Both the position numbers and the translations under genes were made by a program. The notes beneath the pieces were generated by a model, which made no database searches, had not been told where the DNA came from, and worked only from the letters and a program-made list of their open reading frames with translations. Shown here piece by piece: positions 8,053 through 17,604 of a stretch of DNA of 64,000 bases (position 1 is the stretch's first letter; every line of letters starts with the position of its first letter). The DNA comes from a candidate division KSB1 bacterium (GTDB lineage Bacteria; Zhuqueibacterota; Zhuqueibacteria; Residuimicrobiales; Krinioviventaceae), in NCBI GenBank assembly GCA_034521575.1, contig JAXHMJ010000002.1, positions 466,706 through 530,705 of the forward strand, given 5' to 3'.

Positions 8053-10101
8053 TTATTCACTCGACGAAAATGAAATGGGATTGTAACGATATCCGGTTTC
8101 CTGGAAAAACTTTGAAAAGAATTCATAATAGTTCAGCCTGAGTGACTGAATACCGGCTGAAAGTCCTTCGAGCAAAATAACAAGAATGTTACCGGCAATC
8201 AGCACAAAATAGGACATGATTCCAAAGCTGCCGTTTTGTGAGACCATGGTTGCAATTTGATAAAAAGCGATCATCAAGCTCACATGCGCGATACCCAGGC
8301 CGGCAACACGCATAAAGGAAAGCGTATTTGCCAAAAATCCGCTGAATATTTCCAGCATCTCGACGATCCATTCCATCATGATATCAATCAGGGTAAAGAA
8401 CGAAAACGAGTGCTGTTTGTTTGCGTTTTTATCCGGGAAAATAAAACCGATAATCGGCTTGAGAAAAAACAGCAGCGCCGGCAGCGCGATCATGCTTAAC
8501 AAAAAACGGCTGTCCGGCAGTGATTTATAGTCATTGGTGATAAAATAAAAAGCCGTATAAATGCCGGAGCCATATAGCCAGCCGCCGAGCAGTCCGGTTT
8601 TATCGAAAACAAGACGTTTCCATTGATGATTACGAATCGCTGTGATCCAGTTAAACAGCATGCCGGCTGCGATAATAAAAATACCAAAATAGATTGTTAT
8701 TTTGAGGATGCCGTAAATATCATTGACAAATTCATTGCCTGAATCGTGGCCTGCAACAATACCGTGATAATCAAACCAGACAGGCTCGAACACACTGAAT
8801 CCGAAATAGGAACCGAAAAGAATTCCGAAAATCACGGCGGAGGCGCCACAGTAGGCGATCAACTGGAACAGTTTTTTCGTTTTATTGTTTTCTTTGATCA
8901 GGCGGCTACCGAGCAATCCGGCAAGAATTAACACCAGGCCGTGACCGACATCGGAAAACATCAGACCGAACATGGTCAGATAGGAGAGCGCCACAAACGG
9001 GGTGGGATCAATGGTTCCATAAGCGGGGATGGCAAAATTTTCAACCAGCATTTCAAAGGGAGCGAGAAAACCGGGGTTGTTCAGTTTAACCGGCGCCGGA
9101 GGTTGTTCAACCGGAGATAATTCGCCGGGATGGATCCATTCAAGATAGACATTCCCGGATGTGGCTTGCTGCATGGTGCTCTCAAAATCCTTTTTGCGCT
9201 TCAAGGGAATCCATCCGGTGAACAGAAAGGTATGATCGGTCGTGTTGAGGTAGGATTTTACCTTGAGACTCAATTCATTCAAACGCGCCCGGGTGTAAAT
9301 CTCCATGAGATCATCTTTGCTTTCGGCAAAGATGTTGTTCACCTCAGAGGCTGTTTTTTCCTGTTCTTTTTTCAAGCGGGCTTTCTTTGCGTCCAGTTCC
9401 GATAATGCGTTGGTTTTGATATCGCTCGCATAGGACGGCATATCGGCATCGGTCCAATGATAGCGTTCCTTTATGCTTTTTACGGCGCGCTCATCGCGTT
9501 TCATATTGATGACGAGGAGATATTTTTCCACGCTATCTTTTCCCAGTTCGAGCACCAGCGAGGGCAGGGATGCAAATTCCTTTTTAAAGTCTTCCAGCAG
9601 TGAAGGATCAATACTGCCGATATGGGATTGCAGAAAGGCATGCGGCAGACGCTTTTTGATAATGCTGTTAAAGTCGCCGTACAGGTCGATTTGACGTTTA
9701 ATGTCATCAATTTTTAATATATTCGACTGCAACTTGCTCTGTCGGTTCCGCAGGGATTCCAGCCGGGAGGCCAGCGAATCCAGTTCTTTTCCCGCCTGTT
9801 CACGGTTTAAAAGCGGTTCTGCACCTTCTGGTAAGGAGGAGGGTGCATAGTCGGAGAATCCGCCCATTTTTAAAAAATGTTCGGCGCGTTTTCTGATATC
9901 TGTAACAGAAGGACTCTTTGGTTCTTTTGCAGGATCGGAAGATTCTTCTGTCGTCTTTATTTTATCCTGGGTGTCCTGATCTATATAATGCAGATTAATA
10001 AAATGCACAAGTTCCTGACGTAACAGTTCCTGGGTCACTTTATCGTTGAACTGACGCGGGATGATACCGAACACTTGGATCATTTTTTCAGGAAACATCA
10101 T
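8053..10101 (-). CDS. atpI: V-type ATP synthase subunit I (membrane a subunit)
   Basis: The 682-aa protein has a soluble N-terminal half with coiled coils (DSLASRLESLRNRQSKLQ) that anchors the peripheral stalks. About seven membrane helices follow in the C-terminal half (from FGLMFSDVGHGLVLILAG onward). The conserved helix FMRVAGLGIAHVSLMIA carries the arginine that works with the K-ring glutamate. The C-terminus LRLNYYEFFSKFFQETG is diagnostic. ATGA overlap with subunit C. Confidence 0.94.
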   Translation of the reverse strand: MMFPEKMIQVFGIIPRQFNDKVTQELLRQELVHFINLHYIDQDTQDKIKTTEESSDPAKEPKSPSVTDIRKRAEHFLKMGGFSDYAPSSLPEGAEPLLNREQAGKELDSLASRLESLRNRQSKLQSNILKIDDIKRQIDLYGDFNSIIKKRLPHAFLQSHIGSIDPSLLEDFKKEFASLPSLVLELGKDSVEKYLLVINMKRDERAVKSIKERYHWTDADMPSYASDIKTNALSELDAKKARLKKEQEKTASEVNNIFAESKDDLMEIYTRARLNELSLKVKSYLNTTDHTFLFTGWIPLKRKKDFESTMQQATSGNVYLEWIHPGELSPVEQPPAPVKLNNPGFLAPFEMLVENFAIPAYGTIDPTPFVALSYLTMFGLMFSDVGHGLVLILAGLLGSRLIKENNKTKKLFQLIAYCGASAVIFGILFGSYFGFSVFEPVWFDYHGIVAGHDSGNEFVNDIYGILKITIYFGIFIIAAGMLFNWITAIRNHQWKRLVFDKTGLLGGWLYGSGIYTAFYFITNDYKSLPDSRFLLSMIALPALLFFLKPIIGFIFPDKNANKQHSFSFFTLIDIMMEWIVEMLEIFSGFLANTLSFMRVAGLGIAHVSLMIAFYQIATMVSQNGSFGIMSYFVLIAGNILVILLEGLSAGIQSLRLNYYEFFSKFFQETGYRYNPISFSSSE

Positions 10102-11171
10102 AACAGTTCGCTTATCCTTTGCGGCTGATAGTTATAGTTTTTTGCATTCAGAATCGTCATTATTTTTTTTATTTCATTCTTTTTCAATATAAAATAGGCA
10201 AGTATGATACCGATATTAAACGGGGGGCCTGAAAGTATTTTCTGTGCATTATAGAGGAGTATCTGCTCGGTTATTTTTTCAATAAACAGCAGCTTTGCGT
10301 TGCGCTCGCGCATGTCTGATTGGAAAAAAGATTTTAACGATTTGTCACTTTTTGACATCAAAGCGGATAGAATATCGGATATATCTTCATTTTCGTACAT
10401 TTGTTTAAAGGCATCAGGCTCCCGGGGAACCAGACCATAAGGAGTTATATGGCTTTGCGCGGTTTCCACATCCATATCGTAGAACTGCTTGAATCTGATC
10501 ATCTTGCCGATATTGTCAAGATCTATATCAAGGTAAACAACCCGGAGCGCGATCTCTTTGTCTTTTCTGGACAGACAGGAAGATATCTGCTGAATGACAT
10601 TGTCGTAATAAAAGCGATCCAGGGCGGTTTCAATGGGAAAGACTGTTAAGGTTTTGTCGAGTCGGAGAATATTTGATTTGACGATATCATAATAGGGCGT
10701 ACCTGACAGTCCTTCAATCAGCTCGTCCGGAGAACCGGCGTAAATGATGCGGTCACAATTCATTGGATGAATTATGTTGTCATAGATGAGATAAGGGGTC
10801 TGCGACGAAATATCCCGTTCGCGTATAAACCGATCAAAAAAAAGACGGATGCAGTTTTTGAGATTATTGATTTCATAACGCAACGCAAGCGCCCTGATAA
10901 ACCCGACGGTTTTTTTGTCAACGTAATTCAATAGCTCAAGGTAGAGCGCAATTTCTTTTTTGAGCAGCTCTTTCTCTGCCGTTAATAGATCGCCGGTTTC
11001 GGAATAGACCGCATAAATGGTATCGTACGGTGTGCCCTTGAGATGCTCAATGGATTCAAGAAATGATTTTGCCTGGATCATCTCATCCAGGAGCTCATCG
11101 GGCAGCATTTTGCTAATGCGAGCGCGAACTTTGGCGTTAATAAACGCATATTTTTTTAATGCGCTACTCAT
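10098..11171 (-). CDS. atpC: V-type ATP synthase subunit C
   Basis: The 357-aa protein is the V0 subunit (C/AC39/d type) that joins the central shaft to the membrane ring. It is all-alpha, and the C-terminus GPPFNIGIILAYFILKKNEIKKI is the typical family ending. It overlaps the G/H-like gene by 8 bases at its start and subunit I by 4 at its end. Confidence 0.88.
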   Translation of the reverse strand: MSSALKKYAFINAKVRARISKMLPDELLDEMIQAKSFLESIEHLKGTPYDTIYAVYSETGDLLTAEKELLKKEIALYLELLNYVDKKTVGFIRALALRYEINNLKNCIRLFFDRFIRERDISSQTPYLIYDNIIHPMNCDRIIYAGSPDELIEGLSGTPYYDIVKSNILRLDKTLTVFPIETALDRFYYDNVIQQISSCLSRKDKEIALRVVYLDIDLDNIGKMIRFKQFYDMDVETAQSHITPYGLVPREPDAFKQMYENEDISDILSALMSKSDKSLKSFFQSDMRERNAKLLFIEKITEQILLYNAQKILSGPPFNIGIILAYFILKKNEIKKIMTILNAKNYNYQPQRISELL

Positions 11172-11496
11172 TCAGTGTTTTATGCTGCGGGGTTTTAATC
11201 TGCGTTAATATCTTGTCAACCGCCTGTTCAATGTCGTCGTGTTTGGCCTTGAGCAGGTCAGAGTACAAGGTGTCTTGAGCAGAACGGGTTTGCTGGATTT
11301 TTTCTTGCCATTCTTTTTGGGTCTTTTCAATAGAGTTCTGATATAACGATGCTGCTTCTTTGCGTGCGGCATCCACGCGGGCAGCGTTTTCTTTTTCTGC
11401 TTTTTCTTTCATGTCCCGCGCTTTTTGCTGCGCGTCCTGGACGACTTTTTTAGATTCGTCTTCGACTTTGATAACCGTATCGAGAATTTTATTCAT
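11164..11496 (-). CDS. V-type ATP synthase subunit G/H (peripheral stalk)
   Basis: The 110-aa protein is almost entirely a charged alpha helix (VQDAQQKARDMKEKAEKENAARV), as expected for the stator subunit that pairs with subunit E. It is the first gene of the nine-gene ATPase operon, so the promoter should lie in the 250 bp upstream (11497-11748). I could not place -35/-10 boxes with confidence. Confidence 0.8.
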   Translation of the reverse strand: MNKILDTVIKVEDESKKVVQDAQQKARDMKEKAEKENAARVDAARKEAASLYQNSIEKTQKEWQEKIQQTRSAQDTLYSDLLKAKHDDIEQAVDKILTQIKTPQHKTLNE

Positions 11497-11748
11497 ACTT
11501 TACCTGCATGTTTGAACGCATTTTATAAGAACGGGGCACTATAAAATTCAGTTTGCTGGACAAGTCTTTTGCCGAACCGGTTGATTTGAACTGTAAATCT
11601 GCAGACAAATATTGAGTCTAAAAAATTGAAGCAATAAAATAGCTATTAATGACCCGAAAGTCAAGAAAAAATAAAGTGCAGCAGACGAATGCAATGCCAT
11701 TCATCAAACAGACAGGTGGGAAAGGGTGAGTTTGGTGGCTGGGACCTG

Positions 11749-13929
11749 TTATGAATCAAATGAGGTAAAATGAATGTTGCTTGGAGGATTGTTTAGCAAT
11801 TTTTTATAGTATCTTTTACGTTGTTTGAACATGTTTTCAAAGTAATCAATCTTTGAATCACGATAATCAAAAATAACGGGTGGTTTTCCAGAGCGTTGAA
11901 TTCTGCCAATATACTGGATGAGTTTACCCTCAAATGCAAAGGGATAAACAATAAAAAGACAATCAAGATTATTGATATCAATACCTTCTCCAAAAAATTG
12001 CCCTGTTGAGATTACTATTTTATAATGCCCTTGCTTTATCTGTTCTAGTTTGTTTTTTCTAGCGGTTTCCGAGTCACCGCCATGAATGGTTATCGTTTCA
12101 TATTTTTCTTTCAAGTACAGGTTTAAAATATCTACATGAGCCTTTCGCTCCGTCAATATCAAAATGGTTTTGAAGCGTTCTGCGTTGTTATCAATATCTT
12201 TAATGATCAGAGAATTCCTATGTGTGTCATGTACAAGTATACGAGAAATTGTTTCATATTTATCAGTTTTATAATTGAAAGGAACAAATAGTTCCGTTTC
12301 TCTTATATTAAGTTCGGTTTGAATTTTATTCTTGGCGAGAAACTCGTATTGTTTTACATGATAAAGAATATCGCCAATAAAAACAAAAATCAATTTCTGA
12401 TCATTGTGTTTTCTTTTGGGCGTTGCTGTCAACCCATACAAATAATAAGAATTGAAATGAACAATGGTTTCCCTAAAGGATTTGGCGGGTATGTGATGAC
12501 ATTCATCAATGATAATTGTCCCAAAAGCACTGGCCAACTTTGTATAATCTGTCATTCTTGACAGGGTTTGAATCATTGCAACCGTAATTGACTTTCCGAT
12601 TTTATTTTTTTGATTGCCTATTTGCCCAATATCTTTTTTGGGGATTTTTAAAAAGTCTTGGATTCGTTCAATCCATTGGTCGAATAATTGTTTTCTATGG
12701 ACAATAATCAAGGCCGGCTGTTGTTTTTCGGCGATGAGCGCTAATCCAATCACAGTTTTCCCGGAACCCGGCGGTGAAACAATAACACCAAAATCCTTTT
12801 CTCGTGTTTTTTCAAGTGCCAGCTCCTGATGACTTTCAAGTTCAATTTCCGAACCAAAATCAATGTAAATTTTTTTCTCTCGTTTGTCTATTATCTTTAA
12901 TGGTATGTTCTCATCTTTGCAAAATTGGATTAATTCGGAAGAAAAACCCCGGGGAATCATTACTTTATTATCTGATTCCTGAATGAGTTTAAAAAATTTT
13001 TCTGTATTAAACGTGCTTTTTCCGAGCTTTCTTTTAATTAAAAAATCAGCGTTGTAAAAGTTTAATTCCTCTCTAAGGAATGTAATCAATTTATGATTTA
13101 ACTCAGCTTTGTGAAGATATACCTGATTGCTGATAATTATTTCCAGTTTTTCAGACCCTTCTGTATTTGGGCTTATCATAAACATGCTGTGGTAGGGTTG
13201 TTTAAATAAACTATTATAGATATCTCTAAACTGTTGTTCGGGAATTTTTTTGATTGTTTTAAGAAATTCCCATTGATTCTCCAAGGGTTTGAATGTTTCT
13301 GGATTTAAAAAACATGAATTTCCGTGTTTTAACGATTTTCCTTGTAAGGGAAGAGCTATCAAATTGCCCATGCCTTTACCCGAATGGTAATTTTGATTGG
13401 GAAACACGCGGTCAAAACTGGGCTCTTTATCAAACTGGGAGATTATTTTAGATCTTTTCAGTATTTCAAAGATAATTTTACGACTGCTTTCAGCGGGAAA
13501 TGACTTTTGAAAAAATATCCATAAATGTCCTCCATTCCCTGAACGGGATCGTTCTATATAGCATGGAATATTGTATGTGTTGCATGTGCGGTAAAGTTGA
13601 AGAATAGTTTTTTGCCAATTTTGATTGTCAAAATCCACGGCAATAAAAAATGATGTGTTATCTTGTAAAAGCGGGTAAATTCCACAACATTTTTCACCTG
13701 CAAGATGCGATGCAATAGCACTGTTGTCTACTGGTAAAAGTTTTTTGTTTTTATAATTTTTGAATGTTCCCCCTTTTGCCTTGTGGATTTTATACAATGA
13801 CCAATCGACCTTATATGCGGGCATATACCCACTGTAGCCATTTTTTTCCCATCGAATAGCATATATATCTGTTCTTCCTTTGAACAATGACCGATAGAGT
13901 TGAATATTTTTTGGGGAAATGATCATCAT
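11749..13929 (-). CDS. Primase-helicase (TOTE-type AEP primase domain + superfamily 2 helicase)
   Basis: The 726-aa protein joins two enzymes. Residues about 1-260 form an archaeo-eukaryotic primase-like domain: the catalytic pair is in FIAVDFDNQ, the following conserved histidine in GNGGHLWIFF, and the strand GMGNLIALPLQGKS is typical of TOTE-conflict-system primases. Residues about 365-720 form a DEAD/DEAH-like helicase: Walker A SPPGSGKT, motif II DECHHIP, motif III TATPKR and motif VI QYIGRIQRSGK. Such fusions are known from predicted bacterial conflict (defence) systems. It stands alone, facing away from the sigma-factor gene, and is AT-richer than the ATPase operon, which hints at transfer. 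The start could be either of two adjacent ATGs. Confidence 0.85.
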   Translation of the reverse strand: MMIISPKNIQLYRSLFKGRTDIYAIRWEKNGYSGYMPAYKVDWSLYKIHKAKGGTFKNYKNKKLLPVDNSAIASHLAGEKCCGIYPLLQDNTSFFIAVDFDNQNWQKTILQLYRTCNTYNIPCYIERSRSGNGGHLWIFFQKSFPAESSRKIIFEILKRSKIISQFDKEPSFDRVFPNQNYHSGKGMGNLIALPLQGKSLKHGNSCFLNPETFKPLENQWEFLKTIKKIPEQQFRDIYNSLFKQPYHSMFMISPNTEGSEKLEIIISNQVYLHKAELNHKLITFLREELNFYNADFLIKRKLGKSTFNTEKFFKLIQESDNKVMIPRGFSSELIQFCKDENIPLKIIDKREKKIYIDFGSEIELESHQELALEKTREKDFGVIVSPPGSGKTVIGLALIAEKQQPALIIVHRKQLFDQWIERIQDFLKIPKKDIGQIGNQKNKIGKSITVAMIQTLSRMTDYTKLASAFGTIIIDECHHIPAKSFRETIVHFNSYYLYGLTATPKRKHNDQKLIFVFIGDILYHVKQYEFLAKNKIQTELNIRETELFVPFNYKTDKYETISRILVHDTHRNSLIIKDIDNNAERFKTILILTERKAHVDILNLYLKEKYETITIHGGDSETARKNKLEQIKQGHYKIVISTGQFFGEGIDINNLDCLFIVYPFAFEGKLIQYIGRIQRSGKPPVIFDYRDSKIDYFENMFKQRKRYYKKLLNNPPSNIHFTSFDS

Positions 13930-14323
13930 GATTCATCTGAAACATACTTTAAAGATGTGAATAGGTTGCTATTTGAGGATTTTATTATTACCGAGCTGGT
14001 CGTTTCTTAGAAAAATAAATAACCTTTTGGGATTATAATAGATTGTTATTATTTTAATTAAGAAAAAATCAACTAAAATCAATCCACGCACCAGGTGATA
14101 ATAATATGAAAAAAAAACCAATTCAAAGCAAGGATAAATCTCAAAAAACGAGGTCACGACGGACAAAAATGAGCGGGCGCGGCGGCCTGTTTTTTGTTCT
14201 GGGTTAAAATCGCTCTATTTAGAATAAAACAGCAATTCATGATAAAAATGTAATGATAATCGAGCAAGTTTTTGCTACATTTCGGGTCTTGTATACGGGT
14301 ATTTATAAAATAAAAAAACGGAA
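13930..14323. other. Intergenic region, no gene seen
   Basis: AT-rich divergent spacer between the primase-helicase and the sigma-factor gene. It should hold both promoters. No reliable ORF, repeat or RNA was recognised. Confidence 0.5.
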
Positions 14324-14863
14324 ATGAAAGCCAACAAACAAAAGACGTTCAAACAATTATTCAATGATCATCATGACTGGGTTTACAATGTTTGTTATCG
14401 CATGAGCGGCAGCCGGGCGGAAGCCGAAGATATTACCCAGGATGTGTTTGTTAAAATTTTTCATTCTATAGAAAAATTTCGCGGCGAGGCGAAATTATCT
14501 TCCTGGATTTATAGGATTACAGTGAATACGTGTTTAAAAAAACAACGCCGGAAAAAACTGGAAAACCTGATGTCTTTAGAGTTTATGTTTCAGGATAAAG
14601 GAAAAACACAACTGCCGTCGCCGGACCATACGCCGGACCAACAGGTTGAAATTTCTGAAAAAGAACAAATTGTTCAGCGCGCCATTCATCAACTTTCTGA
14701 GCGGCAAAAAACAGCGCTGATTCTGCAACGCTATGAAGAGTTGTCCTATGACGAAATTGCTGCAATTATGGACATCAGCTTGTCGGCGGTAGAATCGTTG
14801 CTGCGCCGGGCCAAAGAAAATCTGGCCAAAATACTGATTCACCAGAAAAAAGACCTGCTCTAA
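14324..14863 (+). CDS. ECF RNA polymerase sigma factor (sigma-70 family)
   Basis: The 179-aa protein has sigma region 2 (residues about 15-80, with EAEDITQDVFVKIF and WIYRITVNTCL) and region 4 (about 120-170, with LILQRYEELSYDEIAAIMDIS, a helix-turn-helix, and VESLLRRAKENL). No region 1 or 3 is present, which places it in the extracytoplasmic-function group. The next gene encodes a zinc-finger anti-sigma factor, 51 bp downstream, so this is a sigma/anti-sigma module that likely answers to envelope stress. Confidence 0.93.
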   Translation: MKANKQKTFKQLFNDHHDWVYNVCYRMSGSRAEAEDITQDVFVKIFHSIEKFRGEAKLSSWIYRITVNTCLKKQRRKKLENLMSLEFMFQDKGKTQLPSPDHTPDQQVEISEKEQIVQRAIHQLSERQKTALILQRYEELSYDEIAAIMDISLSAVESLLRRAKENLAKILIHQKKDLL

Positions 14864-14914
14864 GCGCAAGTTTTTTACATGACATGGGTCTAATAAACAG
14901 AAACAGGACTTGAT

Positions 14915-15391
14915 ATGAACCATAAAACGATCAAAAAAAAGCTGCTGCGGTATCTGGATGACGAATTGCCACAAAGGCAACGCAACGAAATCGCTGAACA
15001 TTTGCAAAACTGCCGCGCCTGCCGGGAAAAGTTAAAATATTTTGAAACCCTGTGGCAGCCTGACCATCCCGTCGAACCTGTCCTCGCGCCGCCGTTTCTG
15101 TGGACGCGCCTTTCTATCCGGTTGGAAGAGGAAAACAGGCGCAGCTTTATCAGCAAAGCTAAAAATACCTTGCCGGCCCTGTTGCGTCCCGTGTTGACAG
15201 CGGTGGCGCTGCTGTTTACGGTTTGGGCAGGAATTCAGTTGGGAACTTTTATGACCTTGTCGACCCCGGACTTGTCCGACGTTGCACAACAAACAGCGGA
15301 TTCTTTTGGTTTGAATTATTTTGAGGTTTTGCCGCCGGGTTCTCCGGACATACGGATATTGGCATTAACCGAAAGCGAGACACGGGAATGA
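14915..15391 (+). CDS. Membrane anti-sigma factor with zinc-finger domain
   Basis: The 158-aa protein begins with an anti-sigma zinc-binding fold (YLDDELPQRQRNEIAEHL, then the H-x3-C-x2-C pattern in HLQNCRACREKL). One membrane helix follows near residues 92-112 (TAVALLFTVWAGIQLG) and a short periplasmic tail. It should hold the upstream sigma factor at the membrane until a signal releases it. It overlaps the Spy-like gene by 4 bases. Confidence 0.88.
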   Translation: MNHKTIKKKLLRYLDDELPQRQRNEIAEHLQNCRACREKLKYFETLWQPDHPVEPVLAPPFLWTRLSIRLEEENRRSFISKAKNTLPALLRPVLTAVALLFTVWAGIQLGTFMTLSTPDLSDVAQQTADSFGLNYFEVLPPGSPDIRILALTESETRE

Positions 15392-15879
15392 ATAAAAAAA
15401 TTTTAATACTGATCATCATTGTTACCCTGATCAATCTGAGCGCGCTGGGCACAATGATCTATCAACAATGGATCAATCCAAGTCCCTGCGCCGGCGTGCG
15501 TGAATTTCGCTTTGAACAAGTCAAACGTGAACTCGATTTAACCGCGACACAAATCGAAAGCTTTGAGGAAATCCGCCGCGCCTTTCACTCCAAAATGGAT
15601 TCTTTGAATCAGGTGTTGGAAGGGCTCAATAATCAATTGCTGCAGGAAATCTGGCAGCCGCACCCACAGGATGGTCGTATCGACACCTTGCTGAATCAGA
15701 TCAGCCAGCTGCAAATGGAATCTCAATATCTGGTCATCTGGCATTTTTACCAATTCAAAAAAGTATTAACGCCGGACCAATGGGATAAATTTTACAGCAT
15801 TGTTTCTGAACGGTTTCCCAATATGAGAAGAGTCGCAGGATCAAGGCGCGCGGCATCTGCCAAAGAGGATCGGGAATGA
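15388..15879 (+). CDS. Spy/CpxP-like periplasmic sensor protein
   Basis: The 163-aa protein has an N-terminal membrane or signal segment (ILILIIIVTLINLSALG) and an LTxxQ-type helical repeat: LDLTATQIESFEEIR and, further on, LTPDQWDKFYSIV. This is the heavy-metal resistance/Spy-like fold. Such proteins act as periplasmic chaperones or sensors in envelope-stress modules, consistent with ATGA-type coupling to the anti-sigma gene and the efflux genes that follow. Confidence 0.8.
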   Translation: MNKKILILIIIVTLINLSALGTMIYQQWINPSPCAGVREFRFEQVKRELDLTATQIESFEEIRRAFHSKMDSLNQVLEGLNNQLLQEIWQPHPQDGRIDTLLNQISQLQMESQYLVIWHFYQFKKVLTPDQWDKFYSIVSERFPNMRRVAGSRRAASAKEDRE

Positions 15880-15888
15880 ACATGAAAT

Positions 15889-16461
15889 ATGCTAAATTAT
15901 TTGCAAATAGCTTTTCAAAACCGGCCAGAGCTGGACCGCATTAAAAGGCAAATCAACGCTCAACATGCAAATATAAATATTGCCCGCAGTGAGTATTTGC
16001 CGACTCTTTCTCTGGACGGCAGTTATAATTATGCCGGAGATACAATGTCGGAGATGAATTCATCTTCTTATATTGGCATGAGTTTAAGCCTGCCGCTGTT
16101 CAGCGGTTTTGTCCGGCCGGCGCAAGTAAAGCAGGAAAATTTGACGATGCAGAACCTGATCCGGCAGCAGGAGAGTATTCGTCAACAAATAAGTCTGGAC
16201 GTTTGGAACGCGCATCTGCAGCGTAAGGAAGCAGCCGAACGGGTACTTTTCTCTCGTATTTTTTATGAAAACGCACTGGAGAGCCGCGATATCGCTGAAG
16301 GCGAATACCGTGAAGGCCTGGGTTCCATGCTAAATGTGATCGATGCTCAGACTGTCTTTGTGAATGCCGAACAGACATTAATTGAAGCCCTTGCGGATTA
16401 TCAGATTGCTCTTGCTGAACTGGATCGTGCAACCGGCGTTATTCATCAGCAAAACAATTGA
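15889..16461 (+). pseudogene. TolC-family outer membrane efflux protein, C-terminal half only
   Basis: The 190-aa ORF corresponds to the second repeat of a TolC-type channel: ARSEYLPTLSLDGSYNY, a beta strand pair (ISLPLFSG-like, here SLSLPLFSG), and the long helix with EYREGLGSMLNVIDAQ. Family members are about 430-480 aa with a signal peptide, so the N-terminal half is missing. The ATG immediately after the Spy-like stop opens a different short frame (MNMKYAKLFA) that looks like a signal-peptide start, suggesting a deletion joined the original start to the middle of the gene. Confidence 0.8.
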
Positions 16462-16576
16462 TTTGCAGGATGATTTTAATAGTTTGAAATTAAAAAAATT
16501 ATCATTCTCTGACGAATTGTAAATATGTTGGATAAAATGATATTGCCACCAGGTATTTTTGCCGTAATGAAGGGAC

Positions 16577-17604
16577 ATGTATAAAATGAAAAAAATATAT
16601 ATCGGAGCTGGCGTTGTCATTGTTTTGATCGCGGTTATTTTGCTGGGCAATTCTCTGCTGCAAAAAAACAATGATTCCGACAGCGCTTTTAAAACCGCCG
16701 TGGTCACACGTCGCGATATTGGCTCCAGTGTGCTGGCGACCGGTATTATCAAACCCATGGTCGGCGCGGAGGTGAGGGTGGGTTCGCGGGTATCGGGTCT
16801 GGTTAAAAATATTTACGCCAATGTGGGCGATGTTGTCAAAAAAGGGCAGATTATTGCCGAACTGGAACCATCGGAATTGCAGGCCAAATATAATCAGGCG
16901 CATGCAAACTGGCAGAATGCCGGTGCCAATTTCGAATATGCCCAACTGGACCTGAGGCGGCAAAAGTCATTGTTTGAACAAAATTATATCTCTCAAAACC
17001 AGCTGGACGTTGCGGAAAAATCCTTTGCCGTGAACAAGGCGCAGTTGGAACAGGCGCGGGCTAATCTGGAATTTGCCCAGGTTCAACTGGACTATAGCAA
17101 AATAACCGCGCCGATTGCCGGGATTGTGGCATCGGTATCGACTCAGGAAGGCGAGACCGTGGCCGCCAGTTTTGCCGCGCCGACGTTTGTGACAATTATT
17201 GATCTGAACCGTCTGGAGGTGCAGGCTTTTGTGGATGAAACTGATATTGGCCGAATTCAGGAAGAACAAACCGCCGGTTTTACAGTGGATACTTACCCCG
17301 ACACTGAATTCGATGGAAGGGTAACCGCTATTTATCCCAAAGCGGTGATTCAGGATAATGTGGTGAATTATATTGTCACCTTGAAAATTACAGATCATAA
17401 AAACAAAAAGCTGCGCCCCGAAATGACCGCCAATGTGACGATTCGGCTGGAAACACGCAACAATGTACTGACCATTCCGCTTGCTGCTATTTATCGAGAA
17501 CGTGGAGAACGCTTTGTCACTGTACTGCAAGGCGATCAGCGTGAACCGCGAAACGTAAAGACCGGCTGGACCAGCGATGGTTTGATCGAAATTACAGACG
17601 GACT
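16577..17604 (+). pseudogene. HlyD/MacA-type periplasmic adaptor, split by an IS element
   Basis: The protein has an N-terminal membrane anchor (IYIGAGVVIVLIAVILLG), a lipoyl-like half (VGDVVKKGQIIAELEPSELQAKY), a coiled-coil hairpin (about residues 95-165), the second lipoyl half (YSKITAPIAGIVASV) and a beta-barrel domain (VQAFVDETDIGRI). The gene is cut at 17604 by the IS at 17605-18913. Its last codons resume at 18923 and end in GLKEGEKIVISE and a TAA at 18954-18956. Precise excision would restore a full adaptor. The start at 16577 is the longest; the ATG at 16586 has better spacing from AAGGGA. It is the membrane-fusion partner of the TolC and MacB-like genes. Confidence 0.9.
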
